Positions 46,446 through 57,700 of a DNA stretch of 64,000 nucleotides are shown here, in pieces (within the stretch, counting starts at the first letter, position 1; every line of letters starts with the position of its first letter). The stretch comes from Terriglobia bacterium (lineage in GTDB: Bacteria; Acidobacteriota; Terriglobia; JAJPHL01). Position numbers and translations under genes: made by a program. The stretch is taken from the NCBI GenBank assembly GCA_021325275.1, contig JAJPHL010000042.1:1-64000 (forward strand). The letters run 5' to 3'. Under the pieces are notes generated by a model that was given only the letters and a program-made list of their open reading frames with translations, searched no databases and was not told the origin of the DNA.

Positions 46446-47504
46446 ATGCACCGCGTCCCATTTCTGGATTTGTCGCGGAAGGCCGCGCGTCATCGCGAGG
46501 AGATTGACGCCGCCATCGCGCGTGTGCTCGATCGCGGGCGATTCATTCTAGGTCCTGAAGTGGAAGCGTTTGAAACGGAAGTCGCGGCGGCGTTCGGCGC
46601 GCGATTCGCCGTGGGAGTCGCCAACGGCACCGAGGCGATTGAGTTGATCCTGCGCGCGCGCGGCATCGGCGGCGGATCGGAAGTGATTCTACCGGCCGTC
46701 ACGTCGCCGTTCACGGCGCTGGCGGTGCTCGCCGCCGGAGCCACGGCGGTGGTGGCCGACGTCGATCCGGAAACGTTGCTGATCGATCCGGAGTCGGTGG
46801 CGCAAGCGCGCGACGGACGCACGCGCGCGGTGATCCCCGTGCATCTTTACGGGCGTGTGACGCCGCGCGATACGATGGACATTCTCGATGCCAGCGGTCT
46901 CATGGTGATTCAAGACGCCGCGCACGCGCACGGCGCGCAAATGCGGTTCGATCATCCGGCGGCGTTCAGTTTTTATCCCACCAAGAACCTCGGCGGCTTT
47001 GGCGACGGCGGCGCGGTTCTCACCGACGACGAGAAACTCGCCTTGCGCCTGCGCCGCTTGCGGAACGGCGGCCAAGGTCAATACGCGGTGGTCACCGATG
47101 AAGGAATCAACAGCCGCCTCGACGAAATGCAGGCGGCGATTCTCCGCGTGCTGCTGAAACATTTGCCGGAAGATAACGCGCGCCGCCGCGCCATCGCCGG
47201 CCGCTACGCGGAGATTCGCCCGCCGGTGGGCGAATGGCCGGAAACGCCCGGGGAACATGTCTTCCATCTCTATGTAATTCGCGATTCCCATCGCGACGCG
47301 CTGCGTGAGCGCCTGCTCGCCGCGGGTATCGAGACGGCGTTGCATTATCCGATCCCGATGCATCGCCAACCCCTGTTCCGGGTGGAAGCGGGATTCACTT
47401 TGCCGTGTGCGGAGCGAGCGTGCGAAGAGATTCTTTCGCTTCCGTTGAACGCTGAAATGACCGACGCCGAGGTAACCGCGGTGTGCGAATGCCTGCGCGG
47501 CTGA
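46446..47504 (+). CDS. DegT/DnrJ/EryC1/StrS sugar aminotransferase
   Basis: A 352-residue PLP-dependent aminotransferase of nucleotide-sugar pathways, which aminates a keto-sugar. Markers: RVPFLDLSRKAARHREEI, GRFILGPEVEAFE, GVANGTEAIEL for phosphate binding, DAAHAHGA, and the PLP lysine in FSFYPTKNLGGFGDGG. Unlike RfbH at 48363 it keeps that lysine, so it is a true aminotransferase. It overlaps the methyltransferase downstream by 16 bp, so the two are one operon. Sugar product unknown. Confidence 0.92.
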   Translation: MHRVPFLDLSRKAARHREEIDAAIARVLDRGRFILGPEVEAFETEVAAAFGARFAVGVANGTEAIELILRARGIGGGSEVILPAVTSPFTALAVLAAGATAVVADVDPETLLIDPESVAQARDGRTRAVIPVHLYGRVTPRDTMDILDASGLMVIQDAAHAHGAQMRFDHPAAFSFYPTKNLGGFGDGGAVLTDDEKLALRLRRLRNGGQGQYAVVTDEGINSRLDEMQAAILRVLLKHLPEDNARRRAIAGRYAEIRPPVGEWPETPGEHVFHLYVIRDSHRDALRERLLAAGIETALHYPIPMHRQPLFRVEAGFTLPCAERACEEILSLPLNAEMTDAEVTAVCECLRG

Positions 47505-48283
47505 ACGCGCCGCCGGCGCGCGGCCAAGAAAAAATGGACGCCGGCGAGTACGCCGGCTTGTTCGAGCAGGAAGAGCGTATGTGGTGGTTCGTCGGCATGC
47601 GGCGCTTGGTCGACGATTTGGTCCGTAGCCGCGCTCCAGCGCACGCGCAATGCCTGGACGCCGGATGCGGCGCCGGATTCAACGCGCTCGACATGCCTGT
47701 TCGCTTCGGCTGGCATGTTTTTCCCTGTGACTATTCCGCGGAAGCATTGCGATTCAGCGCGCGCCGCGGCGTGCCGCGACTTGCCGGCGCCGATATCAGC
47801 GCCTTACCGTACGCCGACGCGAGCTTCGACGTTGTGACGTGCTTCGACGTGCTCGTCATGTGCGGTCCGGAGCGCATCGGTCAGGCGCTTTGCGAATTTC
47901 ATCGCGTGTTGCGTCCCGGCGGACTGTTGATCGCGCGATCGGCGGCCCTGGAGTCGTTGCGCGGGAAGCATTCCGAGCTAAACGCCGAGGCCCGCCGTTA
48001 CACGCTCAAGGAATTCCGTACGCATTTCACCGACGCGGGCTTTGCGGTCGAGCGTGCGACGTACGCCAACGCGCTCCTTGCTCCGCTGGCGTTCGTCAAG
48101 CGGCGAATTCTCGAACCTTTGAGACTCGCCGAAGCCGGCAGTGACGTGCGCCGCGTCTCTCCGTGGCTTGATCGCACGTTGCTCGCGGTGATGGAAGCGG
48201 AACGCAAGATGATCGCGATGGGTTGGCGGCCGCCGTTCGGCAGCTCGGTGATCGCGATTGGTAGGAAGGAAAGGAAGAATTAG
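47489..48283 (+). CDS. Class I SAM-dependent methyltransferase
   Basis: A methyltransferase of about 264 residues. It has CLDAGCGAGFNALDM for SAM binding, a GADISALPYADASFDVVTCF block with motif II, and EFHRVLRPGGLLIARS. The N-terminal MWWFVGMRRLVDDLV stretch is common in methyltransferases of polysaccharide clusters. It starts inside the aminotransferase gene, and another ATG at 47534 is possible. The stop codon TAG is the first triplet of a family C hairpin. Confidence 0.85.
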   Translation: MPARLNAPPARGQEKMDAGEYAGLFEQEERMWWFVGMRRLVDDLVRSRAPAHAQCLDAGCGAGFNALDMPVRFGWHVFPCDYSAEALRFSARRGVPRLAGADISALPYADASFDVVTCFDVLVMCGPERIGQALCEFHRVLRPGGLLIARSAALESLRGKHSELNAEARRYTLKEFRTHFTDAGFAVERATYANALLAPLAFVKRRILEPLRLAEAGSDVRRVSPWLDRTLLAVMEAERKMIAMGWRPPFGSSVIAIGRKERKN

Positions 48284-48354
48284 CCACCGAGACACGGAGA
48301 ACACCGAGAGCGCCACTTCCTGTTTGCTCGGTGATCTCGGTGCCTCGGTGGCTA
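48281..48354. repeat. Family C word-repeat hairpin (CACCGAGA unit)
   Basis: Arms 48281-48308 and 48327-48354 are 28 nt each and match at 25 of 28 positions when one is reverse-complemented. Each arm holds tandem 8-9 nt words of the type CACCGAGA. A T-tract follows on the plus strand. It contains the stop codon of the methyltransferase and lies 8 bp from the stop of convergent rfbH, so it can terminate both. Confidence 0.88.
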
Positions 48355-48362
48355 GTTTTTCG

Positions 48363-49715
48363 TTAACGCCGCACAAACTCCGTAATCGAATCGGCGACGT
48401 AGTCGAGCATTTCCGTAGTGAGTCCCGGAAATACCCCGATCCAAAATGCATTTTCCATGATGAAGTCCGCGCCGCGAAGATCGCCGACTTGGCGATACTC
48501 CACGCCGCGATACGCTGGTTGGCGGACGAGGTTTCCGGCGAAGACTTGGCGCGTGTGAATCTTGCGCGAGTCGAGAAAACGCACCAGATCGGCGCGAGAC
48601 AATTTACCTGGCCGCACGGCGATCGGAAAGCCAAACCAACTCGGATCCGATCCCGGCGTCGCCTCCGGCAAAATCAAAGCGTCGCCCAGCGGCTTCAATC
48701 GTTCCATCAGGTGTCCAAAATTCCGCCGCCGCGCAGCGATAAACTCCGGCAGCTTGCGTAGTTGCGACACGCCCACGGCGGCTTGCATGTCGGTGGCTTT
48801 CAGGTTGTAGCCGACGTGCGAATAAATGTATTTGTGATCGTATCCGGCCGGCAGATCGCCCAGTTGCCAGTCGAAGCGCTTGCCGCAAGTGTTGTCTTTG
48901 CCCGGCGCGCACCAGCAGTCGCGTCCCCAGTCGCGGAACGACTCGATACTCGTCTTGAGTGCCGGCATATCGGTGACGACCGCTCCGCCTTCGCCCATCG
49001 TAATGTGATGCGCGGGATAAAAACTGAACGTGGCGACGTCGCCGAACGTTCCCGCTTTTTTCCCGTTGAAGGTTGCGCCGAGTGCGTCGCAGCAGTCTTC
49101 CACCAGCCACAGATTGTTACGGCGGCAAAACTCCGCCACGCGATCGAGGTCAAACGGATTGCCCAGCGTATGCGCGATCATCACCGCGCGCGTGCGCGAA
49201 CTCAGCGCCGCCTCGAGGTCTTCCGTTTTTGCCTGATACGTCGGCGGCGCGGCGTCGACGAACACCGGAATCAGGCGATTCTGGATGATCGGATTCACCG
49301 TCGTGGGGAATCCCGCGGCCACGGTGATCACTTCGCTGCCGGGCGCAAGCGGCGGTTTGCCTGCCGATTGTGCGAGCGCCGCTTTGTCCGCCAGCTTCGG
49401 TGAGGTCAGCGCGCTCAGCGCCACCAGATTCGCCGACGATCCCGAATTCACGAGCGCCGCCGCGCGCACGCCGAAGAATTTCGCGAACGTACTTTCGAAT
49501 TCCGCGGCAAAGCGTCCGGTGGTCAGCCAAAAGTCGAGCGAGGCGTCGACCAGATTGCGAACGTCGTCGGCGAAGAAGACTTTTCCGGAAACCGGCACCG
49601 GCGTTTCACCGGGAACGAAAGGACGGGAAGGGAATTGCTCGGCGTAAAACTCCGCGGTGAGTTCGAGAATCTTTTCGCGCAGTTGCGCGGCGTTAGGCGG
49701 TTTTGAATCAGGCAT
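48363..49715 (-). CDS. rfbH: CDP-4-keto-6-deoxy-D-glucose-3-dehydrase (E1)
   Basis: A 450-residue PMP- and iron-sulfur-dependent dehydrase that removes the 3-OH of CDP-4-keto-6-deoxyglucose, on the way to CDP-3,6-dideoxyhexoses of O-antigen. The usual PLP lysine is replaced by His in [14 protein letters not shown] (H236, the hallmark of E1). The [2Fe-2S] ligand pattern C-X57-C-X1-C-X7-C is present as C209, C267, C269 and C277. The start is the ATG at 49715; the frame from 49823 lies within rfbG. It overlaps rfbG by 8 bp. The partner reductase gene is not in the window. Confidence 0.93.
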   Translation of the reverse strand: MPDSKPPNAAQLREKILELTAEFYAEQFPSRPFVPGETPVPVSGKVFFADDVRNLVDASLDFWLTTGRFAAEFESTFAKFFGVRAAALVNSGSSANLVALSALTSPKLADKAALAQSAGKPPLAPGSEVITVAAGFPTTVNPIIQNRLIPVFVDAAPPTYQAKTEDLEAALSSRTRAVMIAHTLGNPFDLDRVAEFCRRNNLWLVEDCCDALGATFNGKKAGTFGDVATFSFYPAHHITMGEGGAVVTDMPALKTSIESFRDWGRDCWCAPGKDNTCGKRFDWQLGDLPAGYDHKYIYSHVGYNLKATDMQAAVGVSQLRKLPEFIAARRRNFGHLMERLKPLGDALILPEATPGSDPSWFGFPIAVRPGKLSRADLVRFLDSRKIHTRQVFAGNLVRQPAYRGVEYRQVGDLRGADFIMENAFWIGVFPGLTTEMLDYVADSITEFVRR

Positions 49716-50700
49716 GACGCGCCGCCTGCAGAAAATCCTTGTACCACGCGATGGTGCGCGCCAAACCTTGCTCCACCGTGAACAACGGATGCCAGCCGAG
49801 CATCTCGCGCGCTTTTTGGGCACTCAAGTATTGATGCTTAATCTCGTTCGACGCTTCGTTGCGCACATCGGGTTCGAGCTTCGATCCCGATTCCTTCAGG
49901 ATCAGCCGCACCAGGTCGATCACGGTCAACTGAAGCTCGTTTGAAAAATTGAAGGCGTGTCCGGCCAGCGCGCGATCATTCGCCAGATGCTCGGCCAGGT
50001 ACATATACGCGGCCGCGCCGTCTTCCACGTAAAAATAATCGCGGACGTAGCTGCCGTCGGAGCGGATGATCGGGCGTTCGTTCTTCAGGATCGAGCGGAT
50101 CGTGCCGGGAACGATGCGGCTCCAGTTCAGATCGCCGCCGCCGTAGAAATTTCCGCAGCGCGTGACGGCCACCGGCAATCCAAACGTTTTCGCGTACGCC
50201 TGCGCGATCAAATCCGCGCACGACTTGCTCACGTCGTACGGATGCCGTCCTTCCAGCGGTGTGTTTTCCGCGTACGGCAGCTCGTCCTGATCGCCGTACG
50301 CTTTGTCCGAAGACGCCACGACAATTTGTTTCACCAGCGGACTGCGCCGCGCCGCTTCCAGGATTGCCCACGTGCCTTGAATGTTGGTTTCAAACGTGGA
50401 GATGGGATTGCGATTGGCGATGCCGACAATTGTCTGCGCGGCCAGGTGGAAAACCGTGTCGATTTCGTATTCCCCGAGAACGCGCTCGAGGGTCGCTTGA
50501 TCGCGCACGTCGCCGCGTACCACGTTCACGCGCTCGATGTCGTGCGAACGCGCGGCTTCCGACTGCGGTACCCAGTCGCGGACAAGACAAACCACGTCGG
50601 CGCCCGCGCCGAGCAGGCGTTTTACGAGCCATCCGCCGACCAGGCCCGTGGCGCCGGTGACGAACGTGGGCCGGTCTTTCCAGAACGAATGACTCGCCAT
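49708..50700 (-). CDS. rfbG: CDP-glucose 4,6-dehydratase
   Basis: A 330-residue short-chain dehydrogenase-type enzyme making CDP-4-keto-6-deoxyglucose from CDP-glucose. It has the nucleotide loop [46 protein letters not shown], and the catalytic Tyr-x-x-x-Lys in [12 protein letters not shown]. RfbG is assigned over generic dehydratases because it is followed directly by rfbH. Slightly shorter than the usual 355-365 residues. First gene of the pair; the cytidylyltransferase RfbF is not seen. Confidence 0.88.
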   Translation of the reverse strand: MASHSFWKDRPTFVTGATGLVGGWLVKRLLGAGADVVCLVRDWVPQSEAARSHDIERVNVVRGDVRDQATLERVLGEYEIDTVFHLAAQTIVGIANRNPISTFETNIQGTWAILEAARRSPLVKQIVVASSDKAYGDQDELPYAENTPLEGRHPYDVSKSCADLIAQAYAKTFGLPVAVTRCGNFYGGGDLNWSRIVPGTIRSILKNERPIIRSDGSYVRDYFYVEDGAAAYMYLAEHLANDRALAGHAFNFSNELQLTVIDLVRLILKESGSKLEPDVRNEASNEIKHQYLSAQKAREMLGWHPLFTVEQGLARTIAWYKDFLQAARHA

Positions 50701-50740
50701 GGCGATAGTGGAACGGGCCGGTGTCCGCCGGCCCGCAAGT

Positions 50741-52684
50741 TTATTGTTGCTGCTGGTAGAGCGCGGTGAAGCGTTTCATCGCCGCTTCGTTGGTGGTCAG
50801 CTTGCCTTCCTTGGTCATGCGATCGCGCAGTTGCGACAAGTAGACGTCGAAGTAAGCTTGGCGCTTGTCTTCGGTCACCTGCGCGCGAACTTTATCGCGA
50901 TTCGCCGCCGTTTCCGCTTCGTTCGGCACCGTGAGGCTGTCCACTTGATAAAACACCTGCGTGCGATTGCCTTGCAACGGGCCGGTGAATTCGCCGACTT
51001 TCATCTTGAACGCGTGCGCCGGAAAATCCGCCACGGCGATCTCGTCCACGCGGCCGGTCATGGGAATTTCCGCGCTGGTTTTCACTTCGTACTTCTTTTC
51101 CTTGGCGGCTTTGGCCAGATCGCCGTCTTTCTTTACGAGATCGGCGAATTCCTGGGCTTTCTTTTTGAGAAGATCGTCGGCTTCGGCGATCTTGAACTCG
51201 CTTTCCACCTTATCCTTCACTTCGTCGAGCTCCGGAGTGCGCGGCGGCTGCACGGCGACCACCTGAAAGATCGCTTTCTGCTCGCCGATCGTAATGGGCC
51301 CGGAAACTTCGCCCGGTTTCAACGCGAAGATCGCGTCGTCGGCGGCCGGCGACACGCCCAAGGCCGCGAGCGGCGCGCCGCGCTGATGTCCGGGATCGCT
51401 GAGTACGCCCATCTTCATCGCCGTGGCCACGGCATCGAGTCCTTTGGGATTCTTGCGGACTTCCGCGTCGAGCTGATCGAGCACGTGCTGCTTGGCGAGC
51501 TCCGCTTTTTCCGCCTTCAGCTTCGTCAGAATATCCGTTTGCACTTCCTGCAACGTCTTTTGATGCGCCTGCTCGTGCTCGATGACCTTGATGATGTGCA
51601 ATCCGAATGACGACTTCACTACGTCGCTGGTTTGTCCCGGTTGCAGGGAAAACGCCGCCTTGGCCATGTTGGGGTCCGAGATTTGATCCTTCGTGGCCCA
51701 GGGAAGATCGCCGCCCTTGTCCGCGGAGCCGGGATCCTCGGACGTAGTTTTCGCGATGGCCGCGAAGTCGCCGCCCTTCTTGATCTGCGCCAGGGCGTCG
51801 TTGATTTTCTTTTCCGCTTCCTTCAGTTTGTCGCCGCTCAAGTCGGTGGTTTTCACCATGATTTGCGCCATGTGCACGCGTTCCTTCACGCGGTACGCGT
51901 CGCGATTGCGGTCGTAGTAGGCTTGAATTTCACTCGGCGTCACGTCGGTGCCTTCGCGCACGCGATTCATGTCCAGCACGGCGTACTTTAGTTGACGGCG
52001 CTCGGGAATCTGGAAATTCTGCTTGGTGCGCTCAAAGAACGCCTTCATGCGCTCGGGATCGACTTTCACTTCGCTGCTGAATTGGTCGGCCTTCAGCACC
52101 ACGTAGCTGACTTTCACTTTGTCGTTCTGGCGATGATACTCGGCGTCGAGTTCGCCATCGCTCGCAACCAAGGCGTCGGTGACGATGTGGCGGACTTTGC
52201 CGCGCATGATTTCCTTGGCGATCTGGTCCTCGAACGCTTCCACCGTCAAGCCCATGCGCTGTTCCACGATCTCGCGGTAATGGTCCATGCCGATGAACTC
52301 GCCGCCCGGATAGAATCCCTGCGACGACTTCAGGCGATCGGCCACTTCTTCCGGCGACACGCGCAAGCCCATGCGCTTGCCTTCACAGTCGAGGATTCTT
52401 TCTTCGGTCAGCGTTTTCAAAAGCTGCGGCGCGTAGATCGAGAGGAACGTGGTGGGCAGCGGGCGCTGCTGCTGTTTGTTCAGGGTGTCGAATTGTTGCT
52501 GCACGTCGACGGTGGTGACCGGCTCGCCGCAAGCCTTTGCGAGCACCGTGACGTCAGCCGAGACATCGCCGCCGGTATTCATGCCCGGGATCAAGTACGT
52601 CAGCATCGTCAGGCAGATCAACAGGAGCAATCCGCCGAGAAACCAGCGCACAAGCTTGTCTTGGCGCCGAAAGAATTGAAACAT
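50741..52684 (-). CDS. PpiD/SurA-type membrane-anchored peptidyl-prolyl isomerase
   Basis: A 647-residue periplasmic chaperone tethered by one N-terminal helix ([20 protein letters not shown], about 15-34). It has a SurA_N-like helical domain (about 45-190) and a parvulin domain (about 265-375) with [10 protein letters not shown], a [20 protein letters not shown] block and [14 protein letters not shown] second, degenerate parvulin-like region follows (about 440-540). Helps outer-membrane proteins fold. The start is the ATG at 52684 with AAAGG upstream; the frame to 52825 covers a hairpin repeat and is rejected. Confidence 0.88.
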   Translation of the reverse strand: MFQFFRRQDKLVRWFLGGLLLLICLTMLTYLIPGMNTGGDVSADVTVLAKACGEPVTTVDVQQQFDTLNKQQQRPLPTTFLSIYAPQLLKTLTEERILDCEGKRMGLRVSPEEVADRLKSSQGFYPGGEFIGMDHYREIVEQRMGLTVEAFEDQIAKEIMRGKVRHIVTDALVASDGELDAEYHRQNDKVKVSYVVLKADQFSSEVKVDPERMKAFFERTKQNFQIPERRQLKYAVLDMNRVREGTDVTPSEIQAYYDRNRDAYRVKERVHMAQIMVKTTDLSGDKLKEAEKKINDALAQIKKGGDFAAIAKTTSEDPGSADKGGDLPWATKDQISDPNMAKAAFSLQPGQTSDVVKSSFGLHIIKVIEHEQAHQKTLQEVQTDILTKLKAEKAELAKQHVLDQLDAEVRKNPKGLDAVATAMKMGVLSDPGHQRGAPLAALGVSPAADDAIFALKPGEVSGPITIGEQKAIFQVVAVQPPRTPELDEVKDKVESEFKIAEADDLLKKKAQEFADLVKKDGDLAKAAKEKKYEVKTSAEIPMTGRVDEIAVADFPAHAFKMKVGEFTGPLQGNRTQVFYQVDSLTVPNEAETAANRDKVRAQVTEDKRQAYFDVYLSQLRDRMTKEGKLTTNEAAMKRFTALYQQQQ

Positions 52685-52704
52685 GGTGAACCTTTCTAAA
52701 AAAA

Positions 52705-52799
52705 CTGGTTGCTGGTTGCCGGTTCCGGTTGCCTGTCTGTAGGCCTCGGATCTTCGCGACGTCAACCGCAATCCTGAACTCGGTGGAACCGGCAACTGG
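52705..52799. repeat. Family E word-repeat hairpin (CTGGTTG unit)
   Basis: CTGGTTGCCGGTTCC (52712-52726) pairs with GGAACCGGCAACTGG (52785-52799) with one mismatch. The left side consists of tandem CTGGTTG-like 7-nt words. It lies upstream of the ppiD-like gene, in the 290-bp divergent gap before 52975. Other copies are at 58341-58427 and 60201-60314. Confidence 0.75.
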
Positions 52800-52974
52800 C
52801 GGCCGAACACCCGAGGGTGAAACAAAAATTATAGCAGAGTATCGTAGCCGCCGCCCGCCACGCGTACGTCTCAATCCAGTATATGACGACTGGGCCAACC
52901 CCTGCGAATCTCTGGCGCAACAGGCAGAGTCCGCGTTAACATGGAGTTACTTTTAGCGTTTTCAGGGAGGAACT

Positions 52975-54063
52975 ATGAAACGTTTGCAGGCACTAATGTT
53001 TTCCGGTGCTCTCATTCTTGCGACGGCCTCGCCGCTTTTCGCGGTGACTCAACTGGACGGCCAGGTGGGAGAGGTCCAGGCTAAACCCGGCGATCTGGCT
53101 TATAACAACGGCTATCAAGCGGGATTCAAACTCGGACAGTCCGACAAAAAATCCGGAACCAAACAAGATTTCTCCCAGGCTTCGGCGTATCGCCGCGCCA
53201 CCGACGGTTGGAAAGAAGGCGTAAGCGGCGACCTGGAACCGTATCGCACGAACTATCGCGCGGGATTCGCCGATGGCTACAAGGACGGCTTGGGCGAAGC
53301 GCCCACGCCCGCGCCTCCCGACCGCCCGGAACGCGACGCGTCGCGCGAAGTTCCGCCCATGCGCGAAACGCCTCGGGAGGCCCGTGAAAACGAATCGCGC
53401 CGCGAGAATCCTCCTGCGGAATCGGCGGAAGTTCCCGCGCGGCAAGCGCCTGGCGCTTCGGCTCCGCCGCCTCCCCCGTCGCCCGACGGCAGCCTCTCGG
53501 TTTCCGACGGCACGGTCATCCGCATTCGTCTTGAAAACACCATCAGCACGCGCACCAGCCGGCAGGGCGACGTCTTCACGGCGATCGTGAGCGAGCCCGT
53601 GTATCTGCCGGGATCAACCGTGGTTGCCGTTCCCGTGGGCGCGAAGATTTCCGGCTCGGTGACGCGCGTATTGCGTCCCGGCCGGGTGAAGGGAACGGCG
53701 GAATTGCATCTTCGCTACGATCGCTTGACGATGCCGGGCGGCACCGACTTCACGATGTCGGCGACCACGGCGGGTGTGGGTGACGTCCATGCCGGCAAAG
53801 TGGATCAGGGCGAAGGCACGATCAACGGCAACACCTCTAAGAAGCGCGACGGCGAAGTCGTTGGCACCAGCGCGGCGGGCGGCGCGGTGATTGGCGCGGT
53901 GGTCGGCGGACCCGCGGGCGCCGCGGTCGGGGCGCTGGTCGGCGCGGCTGTGGGAACCGGCGGCGTGCTGGTAACGCGCGGTAAAGACGTCGATTTGCAG
54001 AGTGGCACGGAATTGCAGATCCGGCTGATCCAGCCGTTGAACGTGGTGAATCCAGTCCGCTAG
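52975..54063 (+). CDS. Secreted protein with Pro-rich linker and glycine-zipper C-terminus
   Basis: A 362-residue secreted protein. Signal peptide (1-23). An N-terminal region (about 40-105) repeats GYQAGFKLGQSD and YRAGFADGYKDG, then comes a charged Pro/Arg/Glu linker (105-180). A beta-type domain (about 185-280: VIRIRLENTISTRTSRQGDV) resembles TrbI/VirB10-like or porin-associated folds. Then comes a glycine zipper (GGAVIGAVVGGPAGAAVGAL). This suggests outer-membrane association. AGGGAGGAA precedes the ATG. It is followed 20 bp later by the FecR-domain gene, so both may be co-transcribed. Function unknown. Confidence 0.72.
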   Translation: MKRLQALMFSGALILATASPLFAVTQLDGQVGEVQAKPGDLAYNNGYQAGFKLGQSDKKSGTKQDFSQASAYRRATDGWKEGVSGDLEPYRTNYRAGFADGYKDGLGEAPTPAPPDRPERDASREVPPMRETPREARENESRRENPPAESAEVPARQAPGASAPPPPPSPDGSLSVSDGTVIRIRLENTISTRTSRQGDVFTAIVSEPVYLPGSTVVAVPVGAKISGSVTRVLRPGRVKGTAELHLRYDRLTMPGGTDFTMSATTAGVGDVHAGKVDQGEGTINGNTSKKRDGEVVGTSAAGGAVIGAVVGGPAGAAVGALVGAAVGTGGVLVTRGKDVDLQSGTELQIRLIQPLNVVNPVR

Positions 54064-54083
54064 CGCATTCCGTATACTTGGAC

Positions 54084-54725
54084 ATGGTGAAAACGACGAT
54101 TGCCATTTTTCTACTGGGCGCCGCCGCACTTGGCGCGCCGGCTCCCACAACCCCGCGTCCCGCGGGCCGCGCCACGCGCGTGATTCCGCAAGTGCAATTG
54201 GTCCACGGCAAGACGAAATCGTGGCTGGCGGAGTTCGACCCCGTGGTGGAGAATGATCAAATCCTCACCCAGGCGGCGGGACGTGCGCGTTTGGTGCTAT
54301 GGGATGGATCCATCTTGAACGTCGGCGCGGCGAGTCAGCTTACCGTGAAGTCCGCGCCCGCCGCTACGCAACCGGCGGCGATCGAGTTGGCCTACGGCAA
54401 AGTTCGCGCGGAGATCAACAAGCGGATGAACGGCAGCACGGCGTTTGAGGTTCGCACGTCGACGGCGGTTTGCGGCGTGCTTGGCACCACGCTGTTCGTG
54501 GAAAACAATCGTCAGGGCCGGTTCTCGCACGTGATCAACATGAGCCCGCCAGATTCCGGATCGCAGGTGAAAGTGCGGTCGGCGGACCCCAAAATCGGCG
54601 GCGAAGTTACGCTCGACCCGGGGCAGGGAACGCTGGTTTATCGCGGTCGCGCACCGAGTCCCCCGCACGTGATGGGAACGGTGGATACGGACGGGTTCCG
54701 GGCGGATACGAACGTGCTGCCTTAG
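54084..54725 (+). CDS. FecR-domain secreted protein
   Basis: A 213-residue secreted protein: signal peptide (1-17), then a FecR-type beta domain (about 60-140: VENDQILTQAAGRARLVLWD, LNVGAASQLTV, AFEVRTSTAVCGVLGTTLFV). Such domains occur in periplasmic signal proteins and in stand-alone exported proteins of acidobacteria. No sigma factor or anti-sigma gene is adjacent, so it is probably not an iron-signalling FecR. The start is the ATG at 54084. Stop codons overlap with the convergent SBBP gene by 4 bp. Confidence 0.82.
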   Translation: MVKTTIAIFLLGAAALGAPAPTTPRPAGRATRVIPQVQLVHGKTKSWLAEFDPVVENDQILTQAAGRARLVLWDGSILNVGAASQLTVKSAPAATQPAAIELAYGKVRAEINKRMNGSTAFEVRTSTAVCGVLGTTLFVENNRQGRFSHVINMSPPDSGSQVKVRSADPKIGGEVTLDPGQGTLVYRGRAPSPPHVMGTVDTDGFRADTNVLP

Positions 54726-57700
54726 TTGCCCACCGCGATCGGCAGCGTCGCCGTCTGACCGCCAATCGAAATGCTCACGTTTTGGGTTCCGCTTGGAGCA
54801 CTGGCCGGTACTTGCAGATTCACTTGATACAAACCGACGAATCCCGGCGCGAGACCCGCGAATGACACCGGCGCCGGCACACCACCGATGCTGGCGGTGA
54901 CCGTGCTCACTGTCGAGGATAACGGAGTCGACGGTGGCGCGGCGCCCGTTGCGGGCGGATTGCTCACCGCTCCCAAGCCGGTACAAAACACTTCCACATA
55001 TTCGCCGGGATGCGCCGGCCGCGATCCAGGAAATGCGCCCGTTGGTGCGGCGAGAATGCTTGTGTTCGCGATCAACGCCGCGGCGTAGGTCGTGCCTCCG
55101 CTTGAGACAGGAAAAATTTCCGGCAGCGCCGTTTGCAGCGCGACATTGAACGAATTGCTCGAGCCGCCGAGATTCGTCACCGTCATGATGGCGGACGCCG
55201 TTCCCGCGAGCGACCAGGGAATCTGCGCATTGATCTGCGTCGCCGAAACGTAGAGCAGCGGAATCGCCGTGCCGCTCATCGTCACGGTGACGCCAGCCAG
55301 CGTGGTCGGCAGCGGAACGGCGGGCGCGCTTGCGGTGGTCGCGGAAAGTCCGGCGCCGTAAATCGAAATCAAGCTTCCCGCGGGACCGGCGGGCGCGGTG
55401 GCGCTCGCGGCAGCCGATTGCACGCCGCCGATCGATGCATTCAATGTCGGCCCACTGCCCGGCGTCTGCGAAATCTTGGCGACGATCGCGTCGATGTATC
55501 CGCCGAGCTGCGCTTGCGCGGCGTTGGTGGCGGGAAAGCCCGACGAGTCCGAGTATCCCGCGACGTAGGCCGTGCCCAACGCGTCGACGGCGATTGCGTT
55601 CAGCCAGTTGTCACCCGTTCCTCCGAAGTACGTTGAGTAAACAATGTGCGATCCCGTGGGATCGACCGCGGCAATGAAACCGTCGAAGACGCGATTGTAA
55701 GTTGACTGCAGCGGATTGACGAGCGGCACATCGTTCGAAAAAACCGTACCCGCGACGTAGGCGCCGCCCGCGCTATCAACTCCCACCGCTATTCCACCTC
55801 CCTGTGATCCTGCCAGGGCGGTCGCGTAAATCACCGTGCCGCCGTCGGGCGAAAGCTTCACGAGAAAGTTGTGGCCGGTAGTCTGCGCCGGATGCACGAG
55901 CGGAAAACCTTGCGAGCCGAATCCTGCGACGTAGGCGTTGCCCGCGGCGTCGGTGGCGATGCCCCTACCGGTCAAAAATAGCGTGGAGTACAGCAGCGTC
56001 CCTGCGGGATTGAACTTAGCGACGAATCCTGACTGGGGATTCGGTCCCAACGAAGACGCCGGCAGCGGATTCAGTTGAGGAAATGTCGATTCAAAATTGG
56101 TTGAGCCGGTGACCCATGCGTTTCCCGATCCGTCCACGGCCACGCCGTTGCCGAGGTCTTGGCTCGCTCCGAGATACGTGGAAAAGATTAGGGCTGTGCC
56201 GGTGGAATTCAGTTTGGAGATGAAGGCGTTGGATGATCCTTTGATGGCGGATTGAAAAGCATTCTGCACGGGGAAATCCGCGACCGCCGTAGTGCCCACG
56301 AGTACGGCGTTGCCGCTTCCGTCCACCGCGATCGAGTTGGCGATGTCATCGCCCGTTCCGCCGAGCAGTGTCGAGTAGATCACCTTGCCGTTCGCGTCCA
56401 ACTTCACGGCAAACGCGTCACTCCCGCCGGCGGGGAAGCCGACCGAGGTGGGCGGAGCGTTCAGGTATGCAGTTCGGGAGGTTGCGCCGAGAACCGTTTG
56501 AAACGCGCCGGGCGTGGTGGGAAAATCCGGCGACGCCGTGAGCCCGCAGAAATACACATTCTGTACTGCATCGACGGCGATGGCCATTCCGCCGTCGGGC
56601 CCCGCGCCGCCGAAATATGTTGAGTACACGAGATTCCCGCTGGAATCGTACTTGCTGACGAACGCTTTGCTCAACACACGTGTGGCCGCATAGATCTGCG
56701 AGGGATTGCGCGGGTCGATCGTCAGTTGGTACACGTTGTAGCTGACTAGCCCCGTGCGGGCGACCGTCCATGTGGCGCCTGCATCGGTGCTTTTGAGAAC
56801 GCCCTGTTCGAAACCGGCATAGACGTTAGATGGAGTTACAGGGTCGACCAGCAACGTCTTGAAAGAGCCAGTGAGAGGAACGGAAAGCGTCGTCCAGGTT
56901 TTTCCTCCGTCGACACTCTTTGCCAGGAACGAATTTCCGCCGGCATATAACACGCCCGGACCAGCGGCGATGGCATCGGGAGCCACGCCGACGGTCCCGC
57001 TATTTGCCATAGTCCAGGTCACGCCGCTATCGGTACTCTTGGCGACTCCTTGGGCTAAATCGGAGAACGCTGCGTATATCGTGCCGGGTGTTTGCGGATC
57101 GAACGCCACGGACCGCACAAAGTTGCGATCCACGATGGTCCAGTTGATTCCGTCCGGGCTGCGATACAGCGCGCCGTCGGGACCCGACGCCGCTTGCGAT
57201 CCCGCGAGAATCGCGCCGCTGGCCGGATCGATCGCCACGAAAACCATATCGACGCCCGCGAGTCCCGCCAGCGTCCACGTTGCGCCCGCATTCGTGCTCA
57301 CGTAAACACCGCCGCCCGTTGCGGCTCGTGTCGACGCGTAGATTGTGGACGCGTTGTTCGGCGCCACCGCGACGCCACTTACGTAATACGATGCGAGTCC
57401 GCTCGTAGCGCTAGTCCACGTCGCGCCGCTGTCGCCGCTCTTGAAGACTCCCGCGAAACTTGCGGCGTATAGCGTGCCATCGCTCGCGATGGCCACCGAT
57501 TGCACGTCGGCGTTGGTGATCCCCTGGCTCGATCCGCTCCAAGCGGCCGCGCCGTTCGTGGTTTTCGATACGCCACCGCGCGCGCCTTGTATCGCCGCGC
57601 GCAACGGAAGTTGCGCCGACGCCGTGAATCCCGTGACGTAGGTGTTTCCGGAGTTGTCCGTCGCGATTCCTTCGGCGTTGTCGATGTCTTCGCCGCCGTA

